A stretch of 64,000 bases of DNA from Desmodesmus armatus (taxonomy: Eukaryota; Chlorophyta; Chlorophyceae; Sphaeropleales; Scenedesmaceae). Both the position numbers and the translations under genes were made by a program. Within the stretch, counting starts at the first letter, position 1. Every line of letters begins with the position of its first letter. Shown here piece by piece: positions 10,706 to 21,562 of this stretch. The stretch lies in contig VIIQ02000064.1 in assembly GCA_007449985.2 (NCBI GenBank), forward strand, positions 62,001 through 126,000, given 5' to 3'. A model generated the notes under the pieces. It did no database searches. It was not told where the DNA came from and worked only from the letters and a program-made list of their open reading frames with translations.

Positions 10706-13700
10706 ATGCTGTTTCCAACCCATGCATCTGGCAGCAGCAGGCTTGCAGGAGGGGTGTGTCCCACCCATGACCAAGCAACAGACCCCATCAACAGCGTCTC
10801 TGGTGGTTGCATAGATGCAGCAGGCATCAACGTCGCTGTAGAGCCAGCCCATGAGGTGGACCAGGAGGACAGTGACAGCTATTGGGAGGGAGTACAGCTC
10901 AGCTTGACAGCTCCATTCCCAGCATTTTCTGCTGTTCGCAGGCAGAAGGACCGCACGTCTGCCTCAGCTCTAACAGCATCGCGGCACACACCAGCAGCTG
11001 CAGACACCCCACTAGCCCTTCAGTGGGATCAGCCAGCTGGGAGCGCAGCTATGGTGGTTGCTGTGAAAGACGAATCGAGAGTGACAGCTGCAGGACAGTC
11101 AACATGGTTAGCAGCAAGCAGCAGTGGCGATGCAGTTGCAGGCGCCCCAGCAGCCCGGCAGCATCACCCCCACGCAGCTGGCAGCACGCTTCCAACAGCA
11201 TCGCCTGTCAGCCCTCCTGCGCTACAGGGTGTTGTGCTCAAGCCCCTACAGGAAGGCAGCGCTGATGGTCAACAGCACGGGGGCGACACAGCAGCAGCTC
11301 CTGCAGCTGCAGCTATAGGTGTAACTGCCCAACCTGCAGAGGCTGCTGCCGCAGGCAATGTAGCTGGTTCAGCAGCAGGGGGCACTTCACTGCCTTCAGC
11401 TGGCAGTGCAGGTGCAGCTGCCCGTGCCAGCCTGGCCACAGCTGTCAAATGTGAGATTCCCTGTGCGAGTGAAGAGGCCGCTGCAGCAGCAGTACTGCAG
11501 GACATGCTGCAACCTATGCAGACAGCTGCTGGGGCGCAGCGCACCTCGTCCCTGCATGGGGACAGCGGAGGCATCAGCATGGACAGCAGCAGCAGGGGTG
11601 CGGGGGCGGACGGCATCACAGCAGGCGCAGCAGCCGATGCAGCATCAGCACCTGCAGCAGCAGGGGCTGGGGTGCTTGCGACAGCAGCAGGGGGAGGGGA
11701 TGCTGCAGCAGCAGCAGCACAGGCTGGCAGCAGCGCAGCAGGGCTGAGTGTATCAGGGCTGGCAGTTCACCTGCAGGAGGTCCTAGCAGACAAGCAGAAG
11801 GCCAAGCAGCGCATGGTTGTTGTCAGGTGTATCAGCAGGCTGCTGCATGGTCAGTCCGTCGACCTCAGCACAGTTCAGGTGGCAGAGGTACTGCCACAGC
11901 TGGACCTACTGCTGCAGCACATGAGGGACAGGTGAGGGGAGGTGCTCTGTGCTCAGATAGTAAGGGTGGTGGGGGAGGGTCCGTGCTCGGATACTCACTC
12001 AATTTCTTCCCTCTCCCTTATGATGGTGTACTTCTTAGGACTCAGTGTTACTGCACTATGCTGCACAGCGCTGCTTTTGAACGGTAACAAAGTCGTTTCC
12101 TAGCACTGGTGTTGATAATGTTGGGGATGTAAACCCTGCCTGCTTGCAGTGGCCTGCATGCACCAGTACCCAAAGCACGTTGAAAGTGGCAGCTCGTTGA
12201 TGACTGCAGATCTCCTTCTTCTGTCATCCTGTGTTGGCTTACATGTGCGCTGCTCTACTGGGATCCATTCATTCCCATGCCTGACAGGGTGGAAGGGAAG
12301 GTGCCCGGCAAGTCTCTGGTCAAGCCCAAACAGGCAGCCGCCCATGCTGCCAGCCTCCTGTATGTGCTGGACCTTCCAGCAGTGCAAGCAGCACTAGGAG
12401 ACCCAGCCATGGTGCAGCAGCTGCAGGGAGCGGTGCTGGAAGCACAGCTTGGCTTCCAAGCCTCGAGCAGCAGAAACAGTCTGCTGCAGCGGCCGGGGGA
12501 CATGCAGCGCTGTGGCGGCGCTGGGGAGCCTCCTGCAGGCACGCTGCCAGCACAGCAGCAGCAGGCGGCAGCCACTGCAGCTAATGCATCGCAGGAGGCG
12601 TGCGCGCTGGGGACGCTTGCAGCAGCAGCTGCACTCAACCCTGGGGTGAAGTCCGCTGCTGCAGTGGCAGCAGAAGAGGCTGGTGGGGCGATGACTTGCA
12701 GCACAGAGGGGCAGCAGGGCGCAGCAGTGGGGCGCATGACAGTAGCAGAGCTTCAGGAGTACCTTGCAGCCACTTTCACAAGCAGGGACTGGCTGAGCAG
12801 GAGCGGCACAGTGCTCAATCGCCTACTGCACCTAGGGCACCAGCACGGCATGATGCATGATGCAGCAGCAGTGCAGGTTGCAGACTTGCTGCAGCAGTGC
12901 TGGCCTGCGCTGCATGCGTGGATCACGGGGGAAGCTTCTCCCGTGAAGCCTAGTACAGCCTTGGGGCATTGGATCTATGTCACGCTGCAGCTGCTGAGAC
13001 TGCCCAGGGTGCAGGCGCTGTTTGACACACAGCAGCTGCAGCAGGTGCAGCAGCAGGTGGAGGCAACCAAAGCCTGCCTAGCAGCCAAGGTCAAGGCTAG
13101 CGCGGCAGCTGCAAATGCAGCCACTGCGGCGTCGGGTCCTGCTGCTGCTGCGCAGCTGCCGCAGCAGGCCAGAAAGCGCAAGAGGCCGCAGCAGCATGCG
13201 GCGGCAGAGGGTGCAGACGGTGACACGGACGGCACAGCTATGCCAGTACCATTGCCAGCTGCAGGAGACAGCCGCAGGCAGCGCGTCAGTCTTAGTGCTG
13301 GTGCTGACCCAGCGAATGCCTTGGGGATGTGCGACACAGACGCAGACGGCGAGCAGTCAGCAAGCAGCGACGACAACGGCAGTGACACCGACCAGCACCT
13401 CAGCATTGCAGAGACCTTGCCGCAGGGCTGCCTCCCTCCCCGCTGGCTCCGCTCGCCTGTCCCAGCACCTACAGCAGCAGAACCGGCATCCGATCTAGCA
13501 CAAGATGCCGAGCAGCAGCAGCAGTCTGGGGGCTGTGCCGGCACCGAGGGTTTAACGCTGCGGCAGCTGTCAGAACATTTGAAAGCGCAGTCGACCTCCA
13601 GCACAGACCGCACCTGTGACAAGGTGTCCCCCTTCAGACACCTTGCACAGCTGCTGTACGGCAGCACCTGCGACCCAGGCTCAGCAAAGATTGTCGAGCT

Positions 13701-16536
13701 GCTGCGGCACTGGCAGCTGCTTGAGCAGCGGCTACTGCAGCAGGTGGCGGGAACACACCCTTCCACACGCACAATCGCAGAAAACACGGCCATCGGGTAT
13801 GTTGTCCGTGCTGAGGGGCTCCTTAAAGAGCCGTTAGTGCAGGAGCAGCTTTGTGCTGAAGAGCTGCAGCAGTATAAGGACAACATGACGGCTACGAAGC
13901 TTGCCGTGCGCGCCCATGCACGTGCAGCAGCCGCTGCAGGCACCAGCGGTGCTGCTGGTGCCGCCGCTGCAGCACAAGCGAGCAGCGGCGTGCAGGAGGC
14001 GTCGCCGCAGCAGCAGCAGCAGGTAGCCGCCGGCTGTGCTGGCAGTGGTCCTGCAGGCCGGTCAGGTCGAGCGCTGTGCAGGAAGCGTCCAAGGAGTGCT
14101 GGGGTTGACACCTTCTCAATTGCTGCTGGGACGGCAGGGGTATCTGCTGCTGCTGGGATAGGGGGGGTGTCTGATGCTGCGACAGCAGGGGTACCTGCTG
14201 TCGAGTTACCAGCGGTATCTACTGCCGCTGGGGCAGCTGGGGCAGCAGGCGTGTCTCCTGCTGCTGCTGCTGCTGCTGCTGGGACAGCAGGGCATGAGGC
14301 TGAGGAGAGTCCCCTCAAGCGAGCAGCAATGGCAGCAGCAGTAGCAGCGGCAGCTCCTCCTGCAGCAGCAGACGGCCTGAGCCTGCAGCGGCTGTCAGAG
14401 CACTTGAAGGCTCAGCCAGGTTCCCAGATGAACAAGCTGACTCCCTTCAGGTTACTGGCTAAGCAGGTGCATGGCAGCAACTATGATGCAGCGTCGGTGC
14501 ACCTGGGAGATCTGCTGCAGCAGTGGGACGTGTTTGAACAACATATGCTGCTGCAGGTAAGAGTGATATAGGCCTAGTTCCCGTCTCTGTTGGCATGGAC
14601 TGTCGTGCATGCTCCTTGACAAGCAGCTTGTCTCTCACTGTGAAAACAGCGATGGTTTGCATGACTGCTTTGTGCATCACAGCAAGCAGTCTGCAACATG
14701 TATACAATCCACATCAGGTGAATGCTTTGCCAACTGCGATTGTGTGTTAAACACATGAGTTACAACCATGTGTGTGTTTTGATCATGCAACAGGTGCAGG
14801 GCAAGCACCCCTCCCTCCCTCTGGTGCTATCTAGGTCAGCAGTTGGGTATGCCAACCACGCCCTGAGCTTGATCAAGGATCCACTGGTGCAGGCACAGCT
14901 ATCACCTACTGTCCTTGAGGCAGCTCAAAATGCCATCACAGCTTCTAGGACAGCATTCACCAAAGCAGCACCCAGCAACAAGGTCTTGGCCCACCTGCAA
15001 GCAAACAAGCAGCCTGCAGCAAGCAAAGCTGCGGCCCCTGTGCCACCAGCTGCTACTGCTGCGGCAACCGACCACGAGGGGGTCGCGACAGCGCTGCATG
15101 ATGCAGATGCTTCTATGGCGGCTGCTTTGGTGCCATCTGCAGCCGCTGCTGCACCTCCTTCGCCAGTGCAGGACACTGTCGCCATGGATGCGTATCCTGG
15201 CCCATCTCCAGTGGCGGCTGAAGCGGCAGTGGCAGCCCACAATCAAGCTGCAGCAGCTGGCGATGCTGCTGGTGCTGCGGCAGTGCCTGCAGCAGCAGCA
15301 GCGACAGCAGCACGGCTATCCAACCCGCCTGCTACAGCTGCCGTTGCAGCATCTCCAGCAGCAGAAGCGGCAGCAGCAGCAGCACCAACGGGGCTTACTG
15401 GCACACCGCAATCATCCGCCGGTGCCAGTTTAGGCGATGCAAAGGCCGTTCCGGCAGCTGGAGCAGCAGCAGCACCAGCAGTTTCAGAGCCTACCAGCTT
15501 GCCGGGTATGACAGGCCCGGCCTGCAATGCATATCCACGTCAGGCCGTGCCACCAGCAGCGGCAGCAGCAGCAGCAGCAGCCCCCCAGTATGATGCAGCA
15601 TCAGCTGCAGAAGCAGCACCAGCAGCTGCAGCAACAGGGCGCTCCAGTCTACCATCCTTGCCGAGGCTGTTCTGCAAGACGGCTGTGCTGCAAGACCCAC
15701 CTCAGGCAGCAGCAGCACCACCACCAGCAGCAGCAGCAGCAGCAGGGGGCTCTTCTAGCTTGCCAGCCATCCCTGCAGTGCCTTCTGACGGTGACTTGGT
15801 CACTGCCCAGCGGCACCTACTGTGGCTGTACACAGAGAAGATGCGGCCTAGCCTGCAGCAGCAGCTGCGGTTCAGGTCCACGGTGTGGCAGGTGCTGTCG
15901 GCTGATGACACCCGGCGTGCGCTGTTCTGGAGGGACTATGACGTGAGTGTGCTGGGGTGGCCTTGGTTCTGTAAATGCATGTAGCTTCGGAAGCAGCACA
16001 TCGGCAGCCTTTGTCATCATGCCTGGCAGATTGGCGGCTGCTCCAAGGGTCGCTTGCCTTCGCATTTGTTGGCTGCGTGGCAGTCAGCCGCTGCTTGCTC
16101 CACAATGAGCTTAGGCCAGCGCCGCAGCGGTGTTTGCTTGCGTGGCCAGAGGCTTGCAACATCATGGTAGCAGGACATGCTGTTTGTTTCTGAAGTCGCT
16201 GTCCTGCTTTTCTCAAACAGCTTGTCCTGCTACCATGATGTTGCAAGCCTCTGGCTTTGCCAGCATCTTCAAATCCGTTTCAGTTTGGTGGCTGTGAATG
16301 CGCAATCACTACAAGCTGCAGTTGCCACACACTGTGATAAGTTACTGCTGCTGCTGCTGCTTTGCTGTTGTCATGCCGCTGTTCTGCAGTGGCTCTTGGT
16401 GCTCAGCAGTGCCCCTGACAGCCAGCCTGAACATTTTGAGGAGGCATTTGAAACGCTGTTGGCAAATGCAGGGGGCTGTCATGATACAGCAGGGGTTATG
16501 TGCAATGGGTTGCATGCAGTTGTGCTTATTGTGTGA
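10706..16536 (+). CDS. gene B: four-module helical-repeat protein, paralogue of gene A
   Basis: Exons 10706-11931, 12288-14556, 14794-15942 and 16390-16536 give 1596 residues; junctions are GT-AG and in phase. Modules begin near residues 347, 559, 831 and 1106. Module 1 is nearly superimposable on that of A (LSTVQVAEVLPQLDLLLQHM), and modules 3 and 4 carry LSEHLKAQ and QQWDVFEQ. The C-terminal module (about 1499-1596) has AQRHLLWLY, FWRDYD and, after the last intron, SQPEHFEEAFETLL. Basic clusters RKRKRP and RKRPR, and psi-K-x-E sites VKDE and VKCE, lie in Ala/Gln linkers. The start is the weakest point: ATG 10706 is used, but an acceptor-like AG at 10940 or ATG 11051 are alternatives. Function unknown; nuclear location inferred. 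Confidence 0.75.
16145..16255 (+). other. near-perfect intronic hairpin in the last intron of gene B
   Basis: The left arm 16145-16186 (starts GCCAGAGGCTTGCAACATC) and right arm 16214-16255 (ends GATGTTGCAAGCCTCTGGC) are inverse complements over 42 bases with one mismatch, separated by a 27-base loop. The hairpin lies in the 447-base intron 15943-16389 and would be transcribed with gene B. Green algae are known to produce small RNAs from long, near-perfect intronic hairpins, so a small-RNA precursor is possible. A recent inverted duplication is the alternative. Confidence 0.6.
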
Positions 16537-18168
16537 GCTCATACTCGAGGGGATCTGTGAGTGGGGTTGTTGTAGGAGGGCAAGTTGTGGGTTGACTTGC
16601 AAAGTGGCCTTGCGGCAGTGGGTGTGCCACTGCCTGTACAACAGCAGGAAGTTGCAGTTGTGTTGCTGGTTCATTGCTGGTGGCTTGAGCGCAGGTTGTA
16701 TCCCAATGTTTACTTGTGGCCCTGTTGTATCCCAATGTTTAATTGTGGCCCTGTTGTATCCCAATGTTTACTTGTGGCCCAGCCTGTGCATCATGCATGG
16801 CATGTGTTGCTGGTTCTGCGTTGCGCGCGTATCCTGTCTGCTGCACAGAGTTGCTGGCGCTCCAGCCTAGTGTCTCGCAGACTAATTGCTTGTATGTCGC
16901 AACTTGTTGGCGTCAGGAAATGCAGCCGATCAAAGACCGGGACGTCTGAATCTGCATCAAGTCCGCGACCGACAACATCCCGAATTCTCATACAGCGTGA
17001 TACCGGTCAACAATGCAGCGTACGGTAACAAACTCAAATGACCAGCATTTTAATTGCGGATCGCACGACAACTACTGCATAGCATAGCATAGCATCGCAG
17101 GACAAAGCATGCAGACCAGGAAAGACCAGACGGCCCAGCAGTGATCTAGCGCCCCCCTCCAGTGCTCTGCAGTGCTCTGAGCCTCCTCGTTCAGCACCAA
17201 AGTCCACTGCAGCACAGGATGGGGGCAGCAGTGCAAAGTTGTGTCAGCTGAACAGCAAGACTCTTGCTAAGTCAGCAGCTGTTGTGTGCCTGCCGGGACA
17301 AATAGTTGCGCACACTGCCACTGCGATGGCTGCCTAGGCAAGCCTGCGGACTAGCTCGAGAGCCTGGAACGTGTGTGCAGGGGCAAACGGCCACTGGACC
17401 ATGCAGGGGCAAAACCAAAAGAGTGACCACTGGACCCACATCAGGCATGATACTGGCGTGATGCGACTGCTGGATAAGCCAACAGTGTCAGCCACTGCCC
17501 CCAAACACTTACTCATAGGCTTCCCATGACCTTGCCTGCTGTCCCATGCTGGGTCGGGGCGCGCCCTGCATTGCTGATATATGCTGGGGGATGCGGCTGG
17601 GCCGCCGTGTCAGCTGCTGCTGCTTACGGGAACCTACAATGCTGTAAGGTTTGCTTGATGTCATGCGGCAAGGGGCAGGCTGCCTACTGCGACAGCCAAG
17701 CCTGCATCAGGGGGTGCTGGTTCAACAACAATCCGTGTGACATAATTATGTGTCACGGAGCACAGCAACACCAAAGGCGGTGCATTGTGTGTGCAACGAT
17801 AACTGGCTGCTGCTGCATTGGTGCTGTCTCAGGACGCCCCATCGTAGCTGCCGCAGCTGCCATGCAAGAGCTTTGCTTGCAGCTGAAAGGAGTCAAAAGC
17901 AGCAGAGCTGGAGACTGCTGCCGCAGCAGTGGCTGCTGCTGCTGCTGCTGCCTTCGGTGCACAAGCAGTGATTGCTGCAAGTCAAGGCCCGCTGCTGCTG
18001 TCACTCCTGCTGGTAGGATGTTGGCTAACGGGTGTGCATGCTGTCAACATTCAGAGAGGGCGCCGCACAGCAACTGTGCTGCAAGTGGCGCTCCAGTCCA
18101 TTCCCACCACCTGCTGCCTCTGCCTTGCTGCAGCTGCATGGGCAGGGGCTGTCTGAGGAACTCTGAGG
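16537..18168. other. convergent gap between gene B (+) and gene C (-)
   Basis: It contains the 3' regions of both genes, a 29-base tandem repeat (16696-16782) and a short GCATA run near 17080-17095. The 17.5-18.17 kb part continues the CTG/CAG-rich texture of gene C and may be a decayed coding tail of it. I find no trace of the C-terminal module of A, B and D there. An open plus-strand frame at 17526-18299 is antisense to this and is Cys-rich by composition only. Confidence 0.45.
16696..16782. repeat. 29-base tandem repeat, three copies
   Basis: TTGTATCCCAATGTTTACTT followed by GTGGCCCTG occurs three times in a row with a period of 29 bases and one substitution (TTAATT in the middle copy). 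Confidence 0.85.
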
Positions 18169-20151
18169 TCACTGCAACTGTCCTGGCTCAAAATTGTGCT
18201 GCACAAGCTTTGGCGCTGGCAGCCGCTCCTCTTCGCTGCCATAGCCACCGTCAGTGCCTGCTGGGGACCCTGAGGAAGCTTTTGCAGTACTGCTGGTAGT
18301 ACCCTTGCGCCTCTTGGGTGCAGCTGCTGCAGGCTGCGGTGCAGCAGCGCTACCCCTGCTGGCAGCGGCTGCAGCTGTCTGCGGTTTGAACTGCTTCCAA
18401 GTTGCTGTGTCAGCCTCCACCCAGCGCCGAAGCTTCAGCAGCTGCTTCCTGGTGAGTTCACACTGCACTGATGGCATCTCTAGCAGCTGTCGTGCGCTGT
18501 AGGCATAGATGGTCTGGGCTGTAGCTAGCTTGATGTGTTCCCTTGCCCCGGGCTGCAGCCTCTGCAGGATATCTGCATGCAGCAACGGCCACTGCAGCAG
18601 CAGCTCTGCTACCTGCACTGGCGAGGGGTCTGCTTTCGGGCCATGCACTAGGTGTGCTAGCCGGACAAGTGTGGTGCTGATCCTGCGGATGGCGATGGAA
18701 GCCTTGCCGCTGGCATGCAGTTCCCACTCCAGTCGTGAAACTGTCAAGCCCCCGGCTGTGTGCTCCTGCTCCTCGCCAGCTGGTGTGCTGGCCTGTGATG
18801 CTGCAACGGCTGCAGCAACAGGTGCTGCCGTTGACGGAGCGACAGCATCAATGATCGACCCTGCTGCTGCATGCTGCGCAGCAGCTGCAGCAGCCATGGC
18901 AGCAGCGATAGCCGCCGCTGCTGCATCACCCTCGCTCTGCTGTGACTGGGCTGTGTGAGGGTGCTGTGCTGACAAGCCCGGCCCAGTGACTGCATGCTGT
19001 GCTGAGCCTGGCCGAGTGACCGCACGCTGTGCTGACAAGCCCGGCCCAGTGACTGCATCCAAGTACGGCGGCCGCTGCCAAGCCGGCGCTGCTGCCTCTA
19101 AACCGCCCAGCCTCTGTAGGTGGGCCTGGTGCGTCTGCGCCCCTTCAAAGCCCATGGTACCTACACCTGCACCTGCAGTTGCAGCTGCAGCCAGGCTGCT
19201 GCGGGGGGCCTCTGGACCTGGTGGCGTGGCTGGCGCACCAGTAGGCACCATGCTTGCACTACTGGGTGACAGTAGCTGCTCAAGCAGCCTCAGCTGCTCC
19301 TGCAGCTCCTCCTGCAGCTGCTCCAGGTGCTGCTGGTCCATCTGCTGTCGCTGGTGATCCTCTGCTGCTGCAGGGTCTTGAGATCCCAGCTGCTGCTGCT
19401 GGCGGGGGCTCTTTACTGCTGTGCGGCTGGAAGATGCAAGCTGCTGAAGCTGCTGCTGCTGCTGCTGCACGCGGTCAGGTGTGGCTGTCGCAGCCATTCC
19501 GCTGGCCATGGCTTCAAACTCCTGCTGAGCTTCCTGCACTGCAGTTGCCAGCTCATGCACCTGTTGAGGCCCCTGCAGCTCCGCTTGCACCTCAGCCACC
19601 CCCAGCACACGCAGCACCGCAGCAGCATGCTTTGCTGCCTTGTGGGGCTGCAAGTGCTTGCCGGCGATGCTGCCGCTGACCCTTTCCCGCATGCGCTGCA
19701 GTAGCACTCCCAGCTGCGGCAATAGCTCTGCGACAAGGACTGTGACCATGTCTACGTCCTTGCCATGCAGGTGTTTGGCCAGGTGGCGGATGGGAATCAT
19801 GTGCTCACTGACGGCCTGGCTGTTCAACCACACCCGCTGCAGCAATGTCTTCAGCCCATGCACAGTTAGCGCAGGCGGTGCTGTCGCCGCTGCTGTAGTT
19901 GGCGCTGGTGTTGCTGTGCTGTTTGGTGGAGTCTTGGCTAGGGAGAGTCGAGGAGGGGTTGCCAGCAGCTGGCTGTCGTGGCTGCCTGCCAGCCTGTAGA
20001 TGCTGCCTGCAGCACAGTAAATACAGTAAACATGAAGGTTTGAGTCAAGGTGGGCTGTTGCAGCTGCATGTGCTGTTGGTGTCTTGGAAGACTGGTTGAC
20101 ACCCTGCCTGCTTGCTGAAGCAGAGGAGAGGCAGTGTCGCTGGTGGCTCAT
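18169..20151 (-). CDS. gene C: two-module helical-repeat protein, intronless paralogue of gene A
   Basis: One open frame of 660 residues on the minus strand, stop TGA at 18169. Module 1 (about 95-215) is closest to module 1 of gene A (HMIPIRHLAKHLHG, VSGSIAGKHLQPHKAAKHA). It runs uninterrupted across both positions where A has introns. Module 2 is at about 468-585 (LVHGPKADPSPVQVAELLLQW). Between them are a Q-rich coiled-coil-like stretch (RLLEQLL region) and a 48-base coding minisatellite. A basic cluster, PKRRKG, lies near the end. The C-terminal W-R-D-Y-D module of A, B and D is missing, so this member may be shortened or a retrocopy. The first 48 codons are doubtful: a good acceptor AG at 20008-20007 could mark a real exon start. 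Confidence 0.7.
   Translation of the reverse strand: MSHQRHCLSSASASRQGVNQSSKTPTAHAAATAHLDSNLHVYCIYCAAGSIYRLAGSHDSQLLATPPRLSLAKTPPNSTATPAPTTAAATAPPALTVHGLKTLLQRVWLNSQAVSEHMIPIRHLAKHLHGKDVDMVTVLVAELLPQLGVLLQRMRERVSGSIAGKHLQPHKAAKHAAAVLRVLGVAEVQAELQGPQQVHELATAVQEAQQEFEAMASGMAATATPDRVQQQQQQLQQLASSSRTAVKSPRQQQQLGSQDPAAAEDHQRQQMDQQHLEQLQEELQEQLRLLEQLLSPSSASMVPTGAPATPPGPEAPRSSLAAAATAGAGVGTMGFEGAQTHQAHLQRLGGLEAAAPAWQRPPYLDAVTGPGLSAQRAVTRPGSAQHAVTGPGLSAQHPHTAQSQQSEGDAAAAAIAAAMAAAAAAQHAAAGSIIDAVAPSTAAPVAAAVAASQASTPAGEEQEHTAGGLTVSRLEWELHASGKASIAIRRISTTLVRLAHLVHGPKADPSPVQVAELLLQWPLLHADILQRLQPGAREHIKLATAQTIYAYSARQLLEMPSVQCELTRKQLLKLRRWVEADTATWKQFKPQTAAAAASRGSAAAPQPAAAAPKRRKGTTSSTAKASSGSPAGTDGGYGSEEERLPAPKLVQHNFEPGQLQ
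18962..19056. repeat. coding minisatellite in gene C
   Basis: About three imperfect copies of a GCTGTGCTGA...GGCC-AGTGAC-GCA unit, read on the minus strand as AVTGPGLSAQ-type repeats. Confidence 0.7.
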
Positions 20152-21562
20152 CAGGCAACTGCTGCTGTCGCAAAGGCAGCATGCATACTACTATTGCTGC
20201 CCGCACCAGCTGCACAACCTTGCAACAGCAGCAGACGCAGACCTTGGCCAGGAGCAGTAACAACCTGCCAGCCACTGCTGGGTGCACCCAGGCGACGCAT
20301 TAACTGTTGCTGCTGACACAGATGCTCCGACGACACGGCAGGGACGGATCAGGCAATGGTGGCGTTGCAACGGGGAATTCCGACTGTGTGCGCTGTTGCG
20401 ACCAGATTATGCTTTCGCAATGATGGTTTCGCCATTTGTGTGTTTTTGTACGCTTTGGCATGTTGTGGGAATTGGCGATCGGCGGAGGTTGGCACTGTGA
20501 CGGAGCTGTGTGACGACAACCTTGGGCGATCGGTTGCAACCTTGGACCAGCCAACTCCTAAGCCTCCATCTCTGGTCAAAGGCACGTGCATTACGTGGTG
20601 ACTTCATGCACTGAAGTTCCAGTGTTGCCTGTCAGAGCAACTGTATCAAGCGAATGGAACAATCAGCCAAATGGCACTGGACGTGCCATGCACTGCGCTT
20701 GTCGTTTTGCACCATTTCAATTCAATCAATGGACATGGACATAGAATTGTTGTGGAATGTTGTGTTACATGTGATATAAGCGATCCAAGGGCGAGCTGTG
20801 CGTCGTTCCCACTACTACCACTGCTATTCAACATGCGTTGATACTGAACATGCTTTTCTGCTTCTGGCCTTCATTCTTCGTGTTGGATGTACCTGTGATG
20901 GAGAAAACATTGTTGTGATAGCAATCGAACCCTAGGGGAAGGCCTTCCCTCACCTCAACCTGCCCCTTACACCCCTTACCCCCGAGAAGTCACAAGAGCA
21001 CATCCCTGCAAAACATGTGTGGCAATGCTGCCTCAATGAAGAAGGGGTGGGTTGGGTGGGTAGCGCAAGGCTTGTCAGCGCACAATTATGCCCGAGAAGA
21101 ACGCAACAAAGTCGCATGGCCAGCTGCCTGCTACACATGGGCAGCTGGCACAGGGTGTCACACTGGTCAACAGTGTGACCAATTCCATGTAGGAGGCACA
21201 TGTGCAAAACGACAACGTCACTTTACCTACAGCCTGTAGGCTTAGGGTAAAGTTGTTCACTGCGCACTGACACCAACCCCCAGTGCCGCACATCAAGGAG
21301 TTGGCCTGCAGGCACGTTCGCGCCCAAGCAACGGCAACAGGTGTCTTCATATGCGCTGCATGGTGTGGTGCCCTGTCTGTAGATAGCATGGGTGCCACCC
21401 TTGTTTTGCGGTGCCAGCAGGTATGCCAGCTGTAGTACACCTTGGGTGTGCCTCTTAGGTGATTAGAAGGTTTCAAGTACAGTTGACATGACCTACATAG
21501 CGCAATGTATAGACTTTCACAGGCACCTGACAGATAGTCCCTACCGCACATTCATCTGCATA
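20152..21562. other. gap upstream of gene C and of the small five-exon gene
   Basis: This is a divergent promoter region with no gene-like frame. It contains a short hairpin, GTCACACTG-GTCAA-CAGTGTGAC, around 21157-21179. Confidence 0.4.

Noticed and set aside
17526..18299. 257-codon Cys-rich plus-strand open frame.
   Set aside because: It lies antisense to the CAG-rich 3' end of gene C. CTG/TGC repeats read in this phase give Cys runs, so it is a composition artefact.
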